From Acetatifactor sp. (GTDB taxonomy: Bacteria; Bacillota; Clostridia; Lachnospirales; Lachnospiraceae): a stretch of DNA of 61,579 bases. Location: contig JAFLRM010000015.1 in the NCBI GenBank assembly GCA_022511465.1, forward strand, positions 1 through 61,579, written 5' to 3'. Below, one piece after another: positions 27,627 to 36,400 of the stretch (the first letter of the stretch is position 1; each line of letters starts with the position of its first letter). The notes beneath the pieces are model-generated. The model had not been told where the DNA came from. It made no database searches and saw only the letters and a program-made list of their open reading frames with translations. A program made the position numbers and the translations under genes.

Positions 27627-28802
27627 TTATTTCTTCTGACCCTTCAAAAAATCCGCATACAGCGGTGACATATCACGGAGCCTCTCTACAATCTTTTTCA
27701 GTTCATCCACCACCGTGTCCAGGTCCTCTCTGGTGGTCTCCTCAGAGAGGGTCAGTCTCAGGGAACCGTGCGCCTCCTCATGCTTTAACCCGATAGCCAG
27801 AAGCACATGGGAAGGGTCAAGGGAACCCGACGTGCAGGCGGAACCACTGGATGCACAGATCCCTTTCATGTCCAGCATGATCAGCATGGACTCTCCCTCA
27901 ATATAAAGGAAGGACAGATTGACATTGTTGGGAAGTCTCTTTTTGCGATGTCCGTTCAGCCAACAGTGGGGAATCTCCTTCTCCACATGCTGGATCAGAT
28001 AGTCTCGCAGTTCAATCTCCTTTCTTGTTCTCTCCTCCATAGTGGAGATCGCGCGCTCTACAGCTACGCCCAGACCTACGATACCGGGCACATTCTCCGT
28101 GCCGGCTCTTCTGCTTCTCTCCTGCGCTCCGCCGTGCAGGAAAGAACGGATCTTAATACCTGTACGGATATATAGAAAACCGATGCCCTTAGGACCATTC
28201 AGCTTGTGTCCGCTGGCACTGAGCATATCGATGTGAAGTTCATCTACGTTGATGGGTACCTGACCGAAAGCCTGCACGGCGTCCGTGTGAAACAGCACGC
28301 CTTTCTCTTTGGCAATCTCCCCGATCTCCTTAATAGGCTCGATGGTGCCGATCTCATTGTTGGCAAACATGATGCTGATCAAGATCGTGTCCGAACGGAT
28401 AGCACCCTTTAGCTCCTCCAGATCCACCAGGCCATCCCTGTCCACATTCAAATAAGTGACTTCATAGCCTTGTTTCTCCAGATACTCACAGGTGTGAAGG
28501 ACAGCGTGATGCTCTATCTTCGTGGTAATAATATGTTTCCCCTTTGCCGCATATGCCTCCGCGGTGGCCTTGATCGCCCAGTTGTCGGCCTCGGAACCGC
28601 CCGCCGTAAAGTAGATCTCCTCGGTTCTTGCCCCCAGACCCTTAGCTATGATCTCTCTGGCGTTTGTGATCGCCTTCTTGCTCTCGGAGCCCAGACCATA
28701 GATCGTGCTGGCGTTGCCATAATACTCCGAAAAGTACGGCAGCATTGCGTCTACAACCTCCGGTGCGGTCTTGGTGGTAGCCGCGTTGTCCAAATATATC
28801 AT
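27627..28802 (-). CDS. iscS: Cysteine desulfurase (NifS/IscS)
   Basis: 391 aa PLP enzyme that takes sulfur from cysteine for Fe-S clusters and tRNA thiolation. N-terminus [14 protein letters not shown] lysine in [12 protein letters not shown], and the catalytic cysteine on the long group-I loop [14 protein letters not shown]. First gene of iscS-nifU-mnmA. In many Clostridia an Rrf2/IscR regulator precedes it; none is seen here. A hairpin GGAAGCAT/ATGCTTCC (28838-28855) lies in its leader. Confidence 0.96.
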   Translation of the reverse strand: MIYLDNAATTKTAPEVVDAMLPYFSEYYGNASTIYGLGSESKKAITNAREIIAKGLGARTEEIYFTAGGSEADNWAIKATAEAYAAKGKHIITTKIEHHAVLHTCEYLEKQGYEVTYLNVDRDGLVDLEELKGAIRSDTILISIMFANNEIGTIEPIKEIGEIAKEKGVLFHTDAVQAFGQVPINVDELHIDMLSASGHKLNGPKGIGFLYIRTGIKIRSFLHGGAQERSRRAGTENVPGIVGLGVAVERAISTMEERTRKEIELRDYLIQHVEKEIPHCWLNGHRKKRLPNNVNLSFLYIEGESMLIMLDMKGICASSGSACTSGSLDPSHVLLAIGLKHEEAHGSLRLTLSEETTREDLDTVVDELKKIVERLRDMSPLYADFLKGQKK

Positions 28803-28837
28803 TTTACTACCTCTTTTCTTATTAAAAGCTAAGGAAA

Positions 28838-28855
28838 GGAAGCATCCATGCTTCC
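28838..28855 (-). promoter_or_regulatory. Leader hairpin of iscS
   Basis: Perfect 8-bp arms GGAAGCAT / ATGCTTCC with a 2-nt loop, about 35 nt before the iscS start and just downstream of a TATAAA -10-like box (28869-28874 region). Could affect translation or mRNA stability. Confidence 0.4.
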
Positions 28856-28975
28856 TCCTCTCGTCCTTTTATACTACCTCACTAGGAATTACAGAAATAA
28901 TATAACACCGAATCAATGTTCTGTCAACCTTCCCCCCGGAATATATATAGAGAAAAGCTCCGAACAGGTTCTCCC

Positions 28976-30328
28976 ATGAAAAAAAAGAAGCTCCATCCCC
29001 TGATCATCGGCACTGCCGTTCTGACACTGACAGGCTTTATCACCCGCATCATCGGCTTTTTCTACCGAATCTACCTCTCCAGAATGTTCGGAGAAGAAGG
29101 CATGGGCATCTATCAGCTGGTAAACCCGGTACTCGCACTGTCTTTTTCACTCACCGCAGCCGGCTACCAGACCGCCATCTCAAAGTTCGTGGCGGAACGG
29201 ACCGCCAGAGAGAGACAGCCCTCTTTCCGTCCGGTGTTTGTAGGGTTGACCATCTCCCTGCCTCTATCCCTTTTGTGCTGTGCTATTATATACAGTTTGT
29301 CCGATCTTATAGCCATACATATGCTTATGGAGGAACGAACCGCCTCCATGCTTCGGATCCTGGCATTCTCTGTTCCCCTGAGCGCCGTGCATTCCTGCAT
29401 CAACGGCTATTTTTATGGGCGAAAGAAAACCTCCGTCCCCGCGATCGCCCAGCTGATCGAGCAGATCACCCGTGTGGTCTGCGTGTATCTGCTGTCTGTC
29501 CGTGCGCTATCCCTGGGTGGTTCTCTCTCCATCAACGCAGCAGTATTCGGTCTGGTCCTGGGCGAGTTTGTGTCCATGTTGATCACCGTGGCGGCCCTAT
29601 ATTGCAGCATGATAGCCGCAGCACACTCAAAAACAGCATCCACTGCAATGCCGTCGATCCACAGAGAATCTACATTTTTGATCTATCAGAGCATTTTGGG
29701 GATGGCACTGCCCCTCACCGCCAACCGTATTGTACTAAATCTTCTGCAGAGCGTGGAGTCCGTCTCCATTCCGGCATCCCTGAAAACTTACGGCTACGAC
29801 ACCACCACGGCTCTCAGCGTCTACGGCGTGCTGACCGGTATGGCCATGCCTTTTATCTTCTTTCCCAACGCCATCACCGGTTCCGTGTCCGTTCTGCTTC
29901 TCCCCCTTATCTCGGAGAACTATGCTGTGGGCAACATAAAAGCAGTAAAAGATGCCGCCTTTCGCACCATCAAATACTGCTTTCTGCTCGGTTTTCTATT
30001 TATGGGAATCTTTGCCCTTTTGGGTGATTGGGCCGGACGTACCATCTTTAACAGCCCGTTAGCCGGCCATTTCATTCAGGGCCTCAGCTTTCTATGTCCA
30101 TTTTTGTATCTGGACACTACTCTCTCCAGCATCCTGCAGGGGTTGGGCATGGCCGGACGAATCTTCTTCATGAACGTGATCAGTCTGCTGGTTCGGCTGG
30201 CTTTTGTCTTTCTGGCGGTTCCGACCTTCGGCATTACCGGTTACCTGTGGGGTATCCTGTGCAGTCAGATCCTCCTTAGCATCCTCTACCTGATCTGCCT
30301 GTACCGCTTTGTACACCGAACCAGATGA
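28976..30328 (+). CDS. spoVB: Stage V sporulation protein B / polysaccharide flippase
   Basis: 450 aa MATE-like (MVF superfamily) membrane protein with 13-14 hydrophobic segments. Starts MKKKKLHPLIIGTAVLTLTG, followed by RIIGFFYRIYLSRMFGEEGMG, typical of SpoVB, which is needed for spore cortex synthesis and is related to lipid II flippases. ATG at 28976 is chosen by family length; its Shine-Dalgarno is weak. Convergent with nrdR, 4 bp between stops. Confidence 0.9.
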   Translation: MKKKKLHPLIIGTAVLTLTGFITRIIGFFYRIYLSRMFGEEGMGIYQLVNPVLALSFSLTAAGYQTAISKFVAERTARERQPSFRPVFVGLTISLPLSLLCCAIIYSLSDLIAIHMLMEERTASMLRILAFSVPLSAVHSCINGYFYGRKKTSVPAIAQLIEQITRVVCVYLLSVRALSLGGSLSINAAVFGLVLGEFVSMLITVAALYCSMIAAAHSKTASTAMPSIHRESTFLIYQSILGMALPLTANRIVLNLLQSVESVSIPASLKTYGYDTTTALSVYGVLTGMAMPFIFFPNAITGSVSVLLLPLISENYAVGNIKAVKDAAFRTIKYCFLLGFLFMGIFALLGDWAGRTIFNSPLAGHFIQGLSFLCPFLYLDTTLSSILQGLGMAGRIFFMNVISLLVRLAFVFLAVPTFGITGYLWGILCSQILLSILYLICLYRFVHRTR

Positions 30329-30332
30329 CATC

Positions 30333-30782
30333 CTACTGCAGCACGTTCTTAAGCTCCTCCATAAAGGTGTTGATATCCTTGAATTCTCTGTAAACAGACG
30401 CAAATCTCACGTAAGCCACCGCATCCAGATCTTTCAGTTTGTTCATCACCAACTCACCGATGACCTCACTGGAAATCTCCTTCTCTTCCATGTTGGTAAC
30501 CTCATACTCCACCTCGTCCACCAGTTGGGTGAGTTTGGTAGCGCTGACGGGTCGTTTGTGGCATGCCCTGAGCACACCGGCCTCAATCTTAGCTCTGTCG
30601 TAGGTCTCCCGGTTATTATCCTTCTTAATAATGATCAGAGGGATAGTCTCCACTTTCTCGTAAGTAGTAAAACGCTTCCCACACTCGTCACAGACACGTC
30701 TGCGGCGGATAGAATTGTTATCCTCCGCGGGTCTGGAGTCGATCACTCTGGTATTCTCATGACTACAAAAGGGACACTTCAT
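30333..30782 (-). CDS. nrdR: Transcriptional repressor NrdR
   Basis: 149 aa regulator of ribonucleotide reductase genes. N-terminal zinc ribbon (CPFC at residues 3-6, CDECGKRF near 31), then an ATP-cone domain (about 46-136) that senses ATP/dATP. Full length. Follows ylmC by 58 bp; in Clostridia nrdR commonly follows sigG-ylmC. Confidence 0.97.
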   Translation of the reverse strand: MKCPFCSHENTRVIDSRPAEDNNSIRRRRVCDECGKRFTTYEKVETIPLIIIKKDNNRETYDRAKIEAGVLRACHKRPVSATKLTQLVDEVEYEVTNMEEKEISSEVIGELVMNKLKDLDAVAYVRFASVYREFKDINTFMEELKNVLQ

Positions 30783-30840
30783 ATATATAGTACCTCGCCT
30801 TCTTTTAATAAATACTGTTATTTATTTTATTATAGCTTTT

Positions 30841-31074
30841 TCAACAATTTATGTCAACCAGAATGATATCCGGTCCAATCTGTCGGATATCCTTATAGGG
30901 TATCACAATATCCGGATCACAGCGCAGAAAACTCAACATTTTGCTCCCTCCCGGAATGATGATCTTACAGATACATCCGCTGCACTCGTCAAACTCCACA
31001 TCACAGATATGTCCCAGCTTCCTGCAGTCCCTGACGTTGATCACGTCCTTGCACTTTAATTCTGAAAACAACAT
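30841..31074 (-). CDS. ylmC: YlmC/YmxH family sporulation protein (PRC-barrel)
   Basis: 77 aa single PRC-barrel domain: MLFSELKCKDVINVRDCRKLG, then IIIPGGSKMLSF and VIPYKDIRQIGPDIILVDI. AAGGGCG precedes the ATG. The family lies beside sigG in many spore formers; molecular role unknown. Here it is divergent from sigG. Confidence 0.9.
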   Translation of the reverse strand: MLFSELKCKDVINVRDCRKLGHICDVEFDECSGCICKIIIPGGSKMLSFLRCDPDIVIPYKDIRQIGPDIILVDINC

Positions 31075-31135
31075 TTTTCGCCCTTTTTCTCAGCTTTCGC
31101 GGCAATTTCCTTTGTTATTATTATATGCTTTCCGA

Positions 31136-31165
31136 GTATATCCTGACACGCAAGAGAGCATACTA
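31136..31165 (+). promoter_or_regulatory. Sigma-G-type promoter of sigG
   Basis: GTATA (31136-31140), 18-bp spacer, CATACTA (31159-31165). This fits the sigma-G consensus (-35 gHATR, -10 CATNNTA, 17-18 bp) at all defined positions, 35 nt before the sigG start, and would give autoregulation in the forespore. Confidence 0.75.
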
Positions 31166-31199
31166 CCAGTACAAAAGATCAGAAAATGGAGGAATGACA

Positions 31200-31979
31200 A
31201 TGGCACTGGGTAAGGTAGAGATCTGCGGCGTGAACACATCTAAACTGCCCCTGTTGAAAGCAGAGGAGAAAGAAGCTCTCTTCAAACGCATCGAGGCGGG
31301 CGACAAGGGAGCACGAGAAGAATATATAGAAGGAAATCTGCGTCTGGTACTCAGCGTCATAAAACGCTTTTCCTCCAGCAACGAAAACGTGGACGACCTG
31401 TTTCAGATCGGATGTATCGGCCTGATCAAAGCCATCGACAACTTTGATCCCTCTATGAACGTCAAGTTCAGTACCTATGCAGTTCCGATGATCATCGGGG
31501 AGATCAGACGTTTCTTAAGGGACAACAACAGCATCCGTGTCTCCCGCTCCCTAAAAGACACCGCCTACAAGGCCATCTATGCCCGGGACGCACTGACCAG
31601 ACGGAACCTGAAGGAACCCACCATCGAGGAGATCGCAAGTGAGGTGGGCATCTCCAAGGAGGACATCGTCTACGCCATGGATGCCATCCAGAATCCCATG
31701 AGTCTCTACGAGCCCATCTTTACCGACGGCGGCGACACCCTCTATGTCATGGATCAGATCAGCGACAAAAAAAATAAGGAAGAGAATTGGGTGGAACATC
31801 TCTCCCTAAGTGAAGCCATGAAGCGCCTGAATGAACGCGAATATGAGATCATCTCCCTGCGCTTCTTCGAGGGAAAGACCCAGATGGAAGTGGCTGACAT
31901 GGTCGGGATCTCACAGGCTCAAGTGTCGAGGCTGGAGAAGAAGGCGCTGCGGACCATGAGGGCTTATCTGACGGCGTGA
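31200..31979 (+). CDS. sigG: Sporulation sigma factor SigG
   Basis: Late forespore sigma factor, 259 aa. KVEICGVNTSKLPLLK at the N-terminus is the SigG signature; region 2 (VDDLFQIGCIGLIKAIDNFD), KFSTYAVPMIIGEIRRFLRDN, and region 4 helix-turn-helix (VADMVGISQAQVSRLEKKA) are complete. ATG at 31200 has GGAGG 7 nt upstream; an ATG six bases earlier overlaps that site. In Bacillus and most Clostridia sigG follows sigE on the same strand; here it is about 7 kb from sigE and on the opposite strand. Confidence 0.97.
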   Translation: MALGKVEICGVNTSKLPLLKAEEKEALFKRIEAGDKGAREEYIEGNLRLVLSVIKRFSSSNENVDDLFQIGCIGLIKAIDNFDPSMNVKFSTYAVPMIIGEIRRFLRDNNSIRVSRSLKDTAYKAIYARDALTRRNLKEPTIEEIASEVGISKEDIVYAMDAIQNPMSLYEPIFTDGGDTLYVMDQISDKKNKEENWVEHLSLSEAMKRLNEREYEIISLRFFEGKTQMEVADMVGISQAQVSRLEKKALRTMRAYLTA

Positions 31980-32121
31980 GGGCTGCCATATAATTCCGTC
32001 GTTCCCATACCATTCCCATCCCTGCGCCCACGATCCGCTTTGCCACTACCGCAAACCGCCTGTCTTTCACATTATTCCTTTCACACCATCTCAGATAGGG
32101 CTTAAAATACTTTCTCATTTC
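31980..32121. other. Gap after sigG, no confirmed gene
   Basis: A minus-strand frame from 32118 (starting MRKYFKPYLRWCERNN) looks protein-like for its first 45 codons but then runs on antisense through the end of sigG. It may be the remnant of a lost gene at the island edge. No terminator hairpin for sigG was found. Confidence 0.3.
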
Positions 32122-33264
32122 TCAGTGGGCATCATCTGGAGGTGTTACATCAGAATAACTTATCTCGCCATTGGAGTATGTATATCTTAAAAGTGTTAGC
32201 TTGTTCCATTGTTTGTTTCGGACAGGGTGGCTTCCGAGTGTATAGTACCTCTGCACGACATCGTGATAATAAGCATCTATATCACCAGGATACTCAGCTG
32301 CAATGATACACGCATCTATCGCATCATAATCGCCATACGCATACTCCGAACAGACCCAATCGACATATTTTAAAACCTGGTCAATAGTACTATTACCTGC
32401 GGAACCTTTCTTCAACTCTGCAACAAGATACTTACATGGAATTTTTGTATCAGGCAAATACCTCATTGCCAGCACATCAATTTTATCCATATAATCAATA
32501 GGCTTGAACGGCGATGCAATAACCTGATGAGAAACATAGTCCCAGCGCCCCAACTCCGGAATTCGACTATGACACAGATCATAGACCACAGCTGCTTCCA
32601 GCGCCATTTCATGTTCTACTCTGTCCCCCCTTGTGCAGGCGTGAAGCATCTCTTCAGGCGTTATTATATAATCATTAAGATCATGTGTCGCTATAGCAGT
32701 ATGGGTGCTGTCATCCTCCGGGAAAATATTTGTTTGCGTTTGGGTCTCATGCTGACGGCGTAATAGAAAGATTTCTTTTAAGGATTCATTTTCTTCGTCA
32801 CCGAGTTTAATAAACGAGACTTTCCAGAATGCACGCAACATTTTGAAGGTATTCGGTTTATATGTCAAAATTTCATCCGTATCGATACCTTCTTCAAAAA
32901 AATAAGGTGAGCCCTTGAAAGTACACAGCCAGCGGTTATGAGAGCTTTCATCCCCATAGTCCACCAAGAGGTCATTCCGTATATCTTCATACTGGAAATC
33001 CTCTCTTGTCGAAGAATGTGGATAATTGCAATATTTGCAATCAGGCCCAACACAAATAAGCTCTCCTATCCCATAGAATCTCCGTTTACAGAAAAAGTAG
33101 ATATTATCGCCTGGCTTCATTGATATATAGTCCGCAAGCGTGCCTTCAAATGACATTGGGTGCAAGCTTTTCAGATAAGTTGAATACACGCCCTTTTCTG
33201 CACATTCACGGATCACATCAATCGAATCAGCGTCTCCGCCGATAGCAAATACATATCCCGCCAT
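32122..33264 (-). CDS. Probable PD-(D/E)XK nuclease with N-terminal EVE/PUA-like domain
   Basis: 380 aa. The C-terminal half carries a nuclease signature: a conserved Glu on a helix (near 217), Asp near 263 (KIDVLAMRYL), the ELKKG motif (Glu283, Lys285), and a QxxxY element (QVLKY, 296-300), the arrangement of NucS/RecB-like enzymes. The N-terminal 90 residues (MKPGDNIYFFCKRRFYGIGEL) resemble EVE/PUA-type domains, which read modified bases; a CxxC pair follows. ATG at 33264 has AAGGAGG 8 nt upstream. Such fusions are typical of modification-dependent restriction or other defence. Domain assignment is by eye; no methylase or toxin partner is adjacent. Confidence 0.65.
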   Translation of the reverse strand: MAGYVFAIGGDADSIDVIRECAEKGVYSTYLKSLHPMSFEGTLADYISMKPGDNIYFFCKRRFYGIGELICVGPDCKYCNYPHSSTREDFQYEDIRNDLLVDYGDESSHNRWLCTFKGSPYFFEEGIDTDEILTYKPNTFKMLRAFWKVSFIKLGDEENESLKEIFLLRRQHETQTQTNIFPEDDSTHTAIATHDLNDYIITPEEMLHACTRGDRVEHEMALEAAVVYDLCHSRIPELGRWDYVSHQVIASPFKPIDYMDKIDVLAMRYLPDTKIPCKYLVAELKKGSAGNSTIDQVLKYVDWVCSEYAYGDYDAIDACIIAAEYPGDIDAYYHDVVQRYYTLGSHPVRNKQWNKLTLLRYTYSNGEISYSDVTPPDDAH

Positions 33265-33443
33265 TACCCATTCCTCCTTGGTCTGCAAGTTATCTCTTTT
33301 GGCATATGCCTGCATCCATTAAATGATAACATATTTTGCGACAAAAACCAAACGGAGTTTTGTTTGCAATTGATGATATTTTAGTCTTGTGATAAAATTT
33401 TCCTATAATGATCGGCAATTTATCTCATTTCATGAATCGACTG

Positions 33444-33468
33444 GCTAAAAAACTTTAGCTTTTTTAGC
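33444..33468 (+). promoter_or_regulatory. Leader hairpin of the large surface protein gene
   Basis: Perfect 9-bp A/T-rich arms GCTAAAAAA / TTTTTTAGC with a 7-nt loop, ending only a few bases before the Shine-Dalgarno AGGGAG. A TATAAT -10 lies upstream at about 33401-33406 with a weak -35. Confidence 0.5.
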
Positions 33469-33484
33469 AAAAGGGAGAATGTTT

Positions 33485-36400
33485 ATGCGGCGAAGGAAAG
33501 GTGTCTTTCAGAAAATATTATCAGTGCTGTTAAGTTTTGCCCTTAGTTCAGGCATTGTATTGACAGCAATGCCCATGGAGGCTTGGGCGACGGAGGATAC
33601 TGCAATACATGTTGATGCGGAGACGCCGTGTGAGATCGTGGCTTTTGCTGAACTTCCGGAAGAGATAAAACAGCAGTATGTTGCAGTTGGAACTCCCCTG
33701 GAGAAATTGGAGCTTCCAAATACTCTGACAGTATCATACCTCTTTGATGCGGAGGTGCTGGAAGAGACTGAAAATCCGAAAGTGAGCGGCAATGATGCTG
33801 GAGCGGAGGCTGAATCGGAAAAAGAGGACGGGGAAACCGGACCGAATGGTGAAGCCTCATCCGGGGCAGAAACAGTGCAGGAAACGGTTGTAGTACCTAT
33901 GGATGGGTATCAGGCCGAATCTGATCACATAGCCGTTAATACTTTGACCGCCTCAGATCCGGAACACACATTTGAATATGCGGAGAAAGAAATAGAAGGA
34001 ATTACATGGATCAGCACGCCGGAGTATGATGGCGAGCTGGAGGAAAGCTATGTCTTCACTCCCATCCTGCCGGAGGGATATAGATTAAGCGAAGGTGGAA
34101 AACCGCCTGAGATTACAGTTATGGTGGAGGAAGTAAAAACGCTTGCTCTATCAGAGGCGGTGCCTGCGGCAGGATCGACAACGCCTGATATTGGAGTAAT
34201 AAGCGACGGTACTATCTGGACAGACGGTCAAATATCAAAAAATGGTACGATAACCATAAATGAGGGGGACACACTTACAATAACGGGCAAGGTTACAATA
34301 AATGGGGATATCACAATCGAAGGCGGCGGAACGATTTTGAGGGGAAATACACGTGCTTACTTTGACATACCTTCCTCTGACAGCAGCATTACATTGCGTG
34401 ACATTACAGTGGACGGACAATCTCTGGAAACCTTAAATTCCATGATAACTGTCAACGGTGGCACGGTAACACTGGAGGATGGCTGCACGATCATGAATTG
34501 TAGCGTGGGGACATTAACAACACACGTATATGGTGCGGCTGTCAGAGTAATATACGGCGGAAATGCCATTTTAAAAGGAGCAGTTATAACAGGATGTTCG
34601 GCACAAAGTGGCGGTGCAATTTCTATGCATGATAGCACAGCTATTATATGTGACACAGATTTCACAAACTGTTCTGCGAGAGGGAATGGCGGTGCAATTT
34701 CCATGTATAATACCCCAGCTGTTATAAGCGACACGGAGTTTACAAACTGTTCTGCGGGATATAGTGGCGGTGCAATTGATATGTCTGGCAGCACATCTGA
34801 TATAAGCAAAACATCTTATATAAGCGGCACAAAGTTCACAAAATGTTCTGCAGAAAATGATGGCGGTGCAATTTACATGAGTAATCTCACAGCTGATATA
34901 AGCGACGCAGAGTTCACAAAATGTTATACAGAAACTAATGGCGGTGCAATTCGCATGGGCAATGTCACAGCTGATATAAGCGACACAGAGTTCACAAGCT
35001 GTTCTGCACATTATGGCGGTGCGATTTATATGAGGCGAAATAGTAATGTAAATTTACAGAAAGACACGATAGAAGACTGTGAGGCAACAGATTCAGGCGG
35101 TGCAATTTACAACTATGAGGGTAGTGTTTTAAATATTCATAGCGGTACATATCGTAACAATAAAACGACATCTACTGTAGGTGTGGAGGGAACGATCGGA
35201 GGCGGTTTCATTTACACACGCGGATCAGAGCTCACGGTCAAAGGAGGCAGCTTTATCGGAAATAAAGCAGCTAACAAGGGCGGATGCATCCACCATTGTG
35301 GATATGACAATACGAACACTTATCTGTATGGCGGATATTTTGCAAACAACACTTGTACTTATGAGAAATACCGGGGAAGCGGCGGCGTTTTCGTCTCATC
35401 GGTAGCTGTAGGAACAGCAGATATATATATAGCCGGCGATGCTCATTTTGTTGGGGATGGCAATGATTTAGGCACAGACGGGATCTATCTGGATCAACAG
35501 AAAAATAAACCACGCAAGATTTGGATCCGTAATACCTTAAGTTATCCCCTAACCATCTACGTAAAAGCAGTCAAAGACTATGTCATTGCAGAAGGATCCG
35601 ATTACACCTTACTGGAAAACAGGGACTTGAATAAGATAAGGTTTGTCAATGTTGAGGATAGCGAAAAACAGTGGTATGCGGTACTGGATAAGGACACTAA
35701 CCAAATCAAGCTCTCCACAACAGAGCCTCCGCATATAGACAAATACTTCGTCTACTATATTAGTAACGGAGCAGATGGAACAGTAAGAGATGGCAATAAT
35801 GATGATAACGGATATGATCCTAACACCACCATTAAAGTACAGCCCGCAGATGACTTAAACTGGCCGAACCATACATTCATTGAGTGGAATACTCAACCGG
35901 ATGGTTCGGGCGCTTCTTATCATCCCGGGGATGATCTGACTATGAAAAGTGATGTATATCTGTATGCCATTTTTTCAGCTGTTTACCGCGTGGAGCATTA
36001 TCGGCAGGATCTGGTTGGAAACGCTTACAGCATAGTGGTTTCCGACACTCAGGAGTTGGAAGCTGCCATAGGCTCTACCGTAACCGCAGCCTCCAAAGAG
36101 TATCCAGGCTTTACCGAGAATACTACTCACAGGCTGAGAAAAGGATCCGGGAAAGTGACGGCAGACGGCAGCCTGGTGCTGGCGCTCTATTATGACAGGA
36201 ATGTCTATCACATCAGTTTTGATTTAAACGGCGGCAGCGGGGAAACACCCAAGACACAGGCTGTACTTTACGGCAACTGCCTTCAGGAGCCTCAAGATGC
36301 GAAACCTGTCAGGGATGGCTTTGTTTTTGGCGGATGGTACAAGGACAAGGAAGGAACGGATGTAAATCAGTGGATCTTCGAGAATACTGTTGAGGATAAT

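Noticed and set aside
31849..32118. 89-aa minus-strand open frame after sigG
   Set aside because: Its second half is antisense to sigG. The first 45 codons look protein-like but could not be assigned, so it is noted only as a possible remnant.
34571..35011. Cys-rich repetitive minus-strand open frame
   Set aside because: It is the antisense of the beta-helix repeats; the CELCVAYI-type repeats simply mirror the GGAI-coding units.
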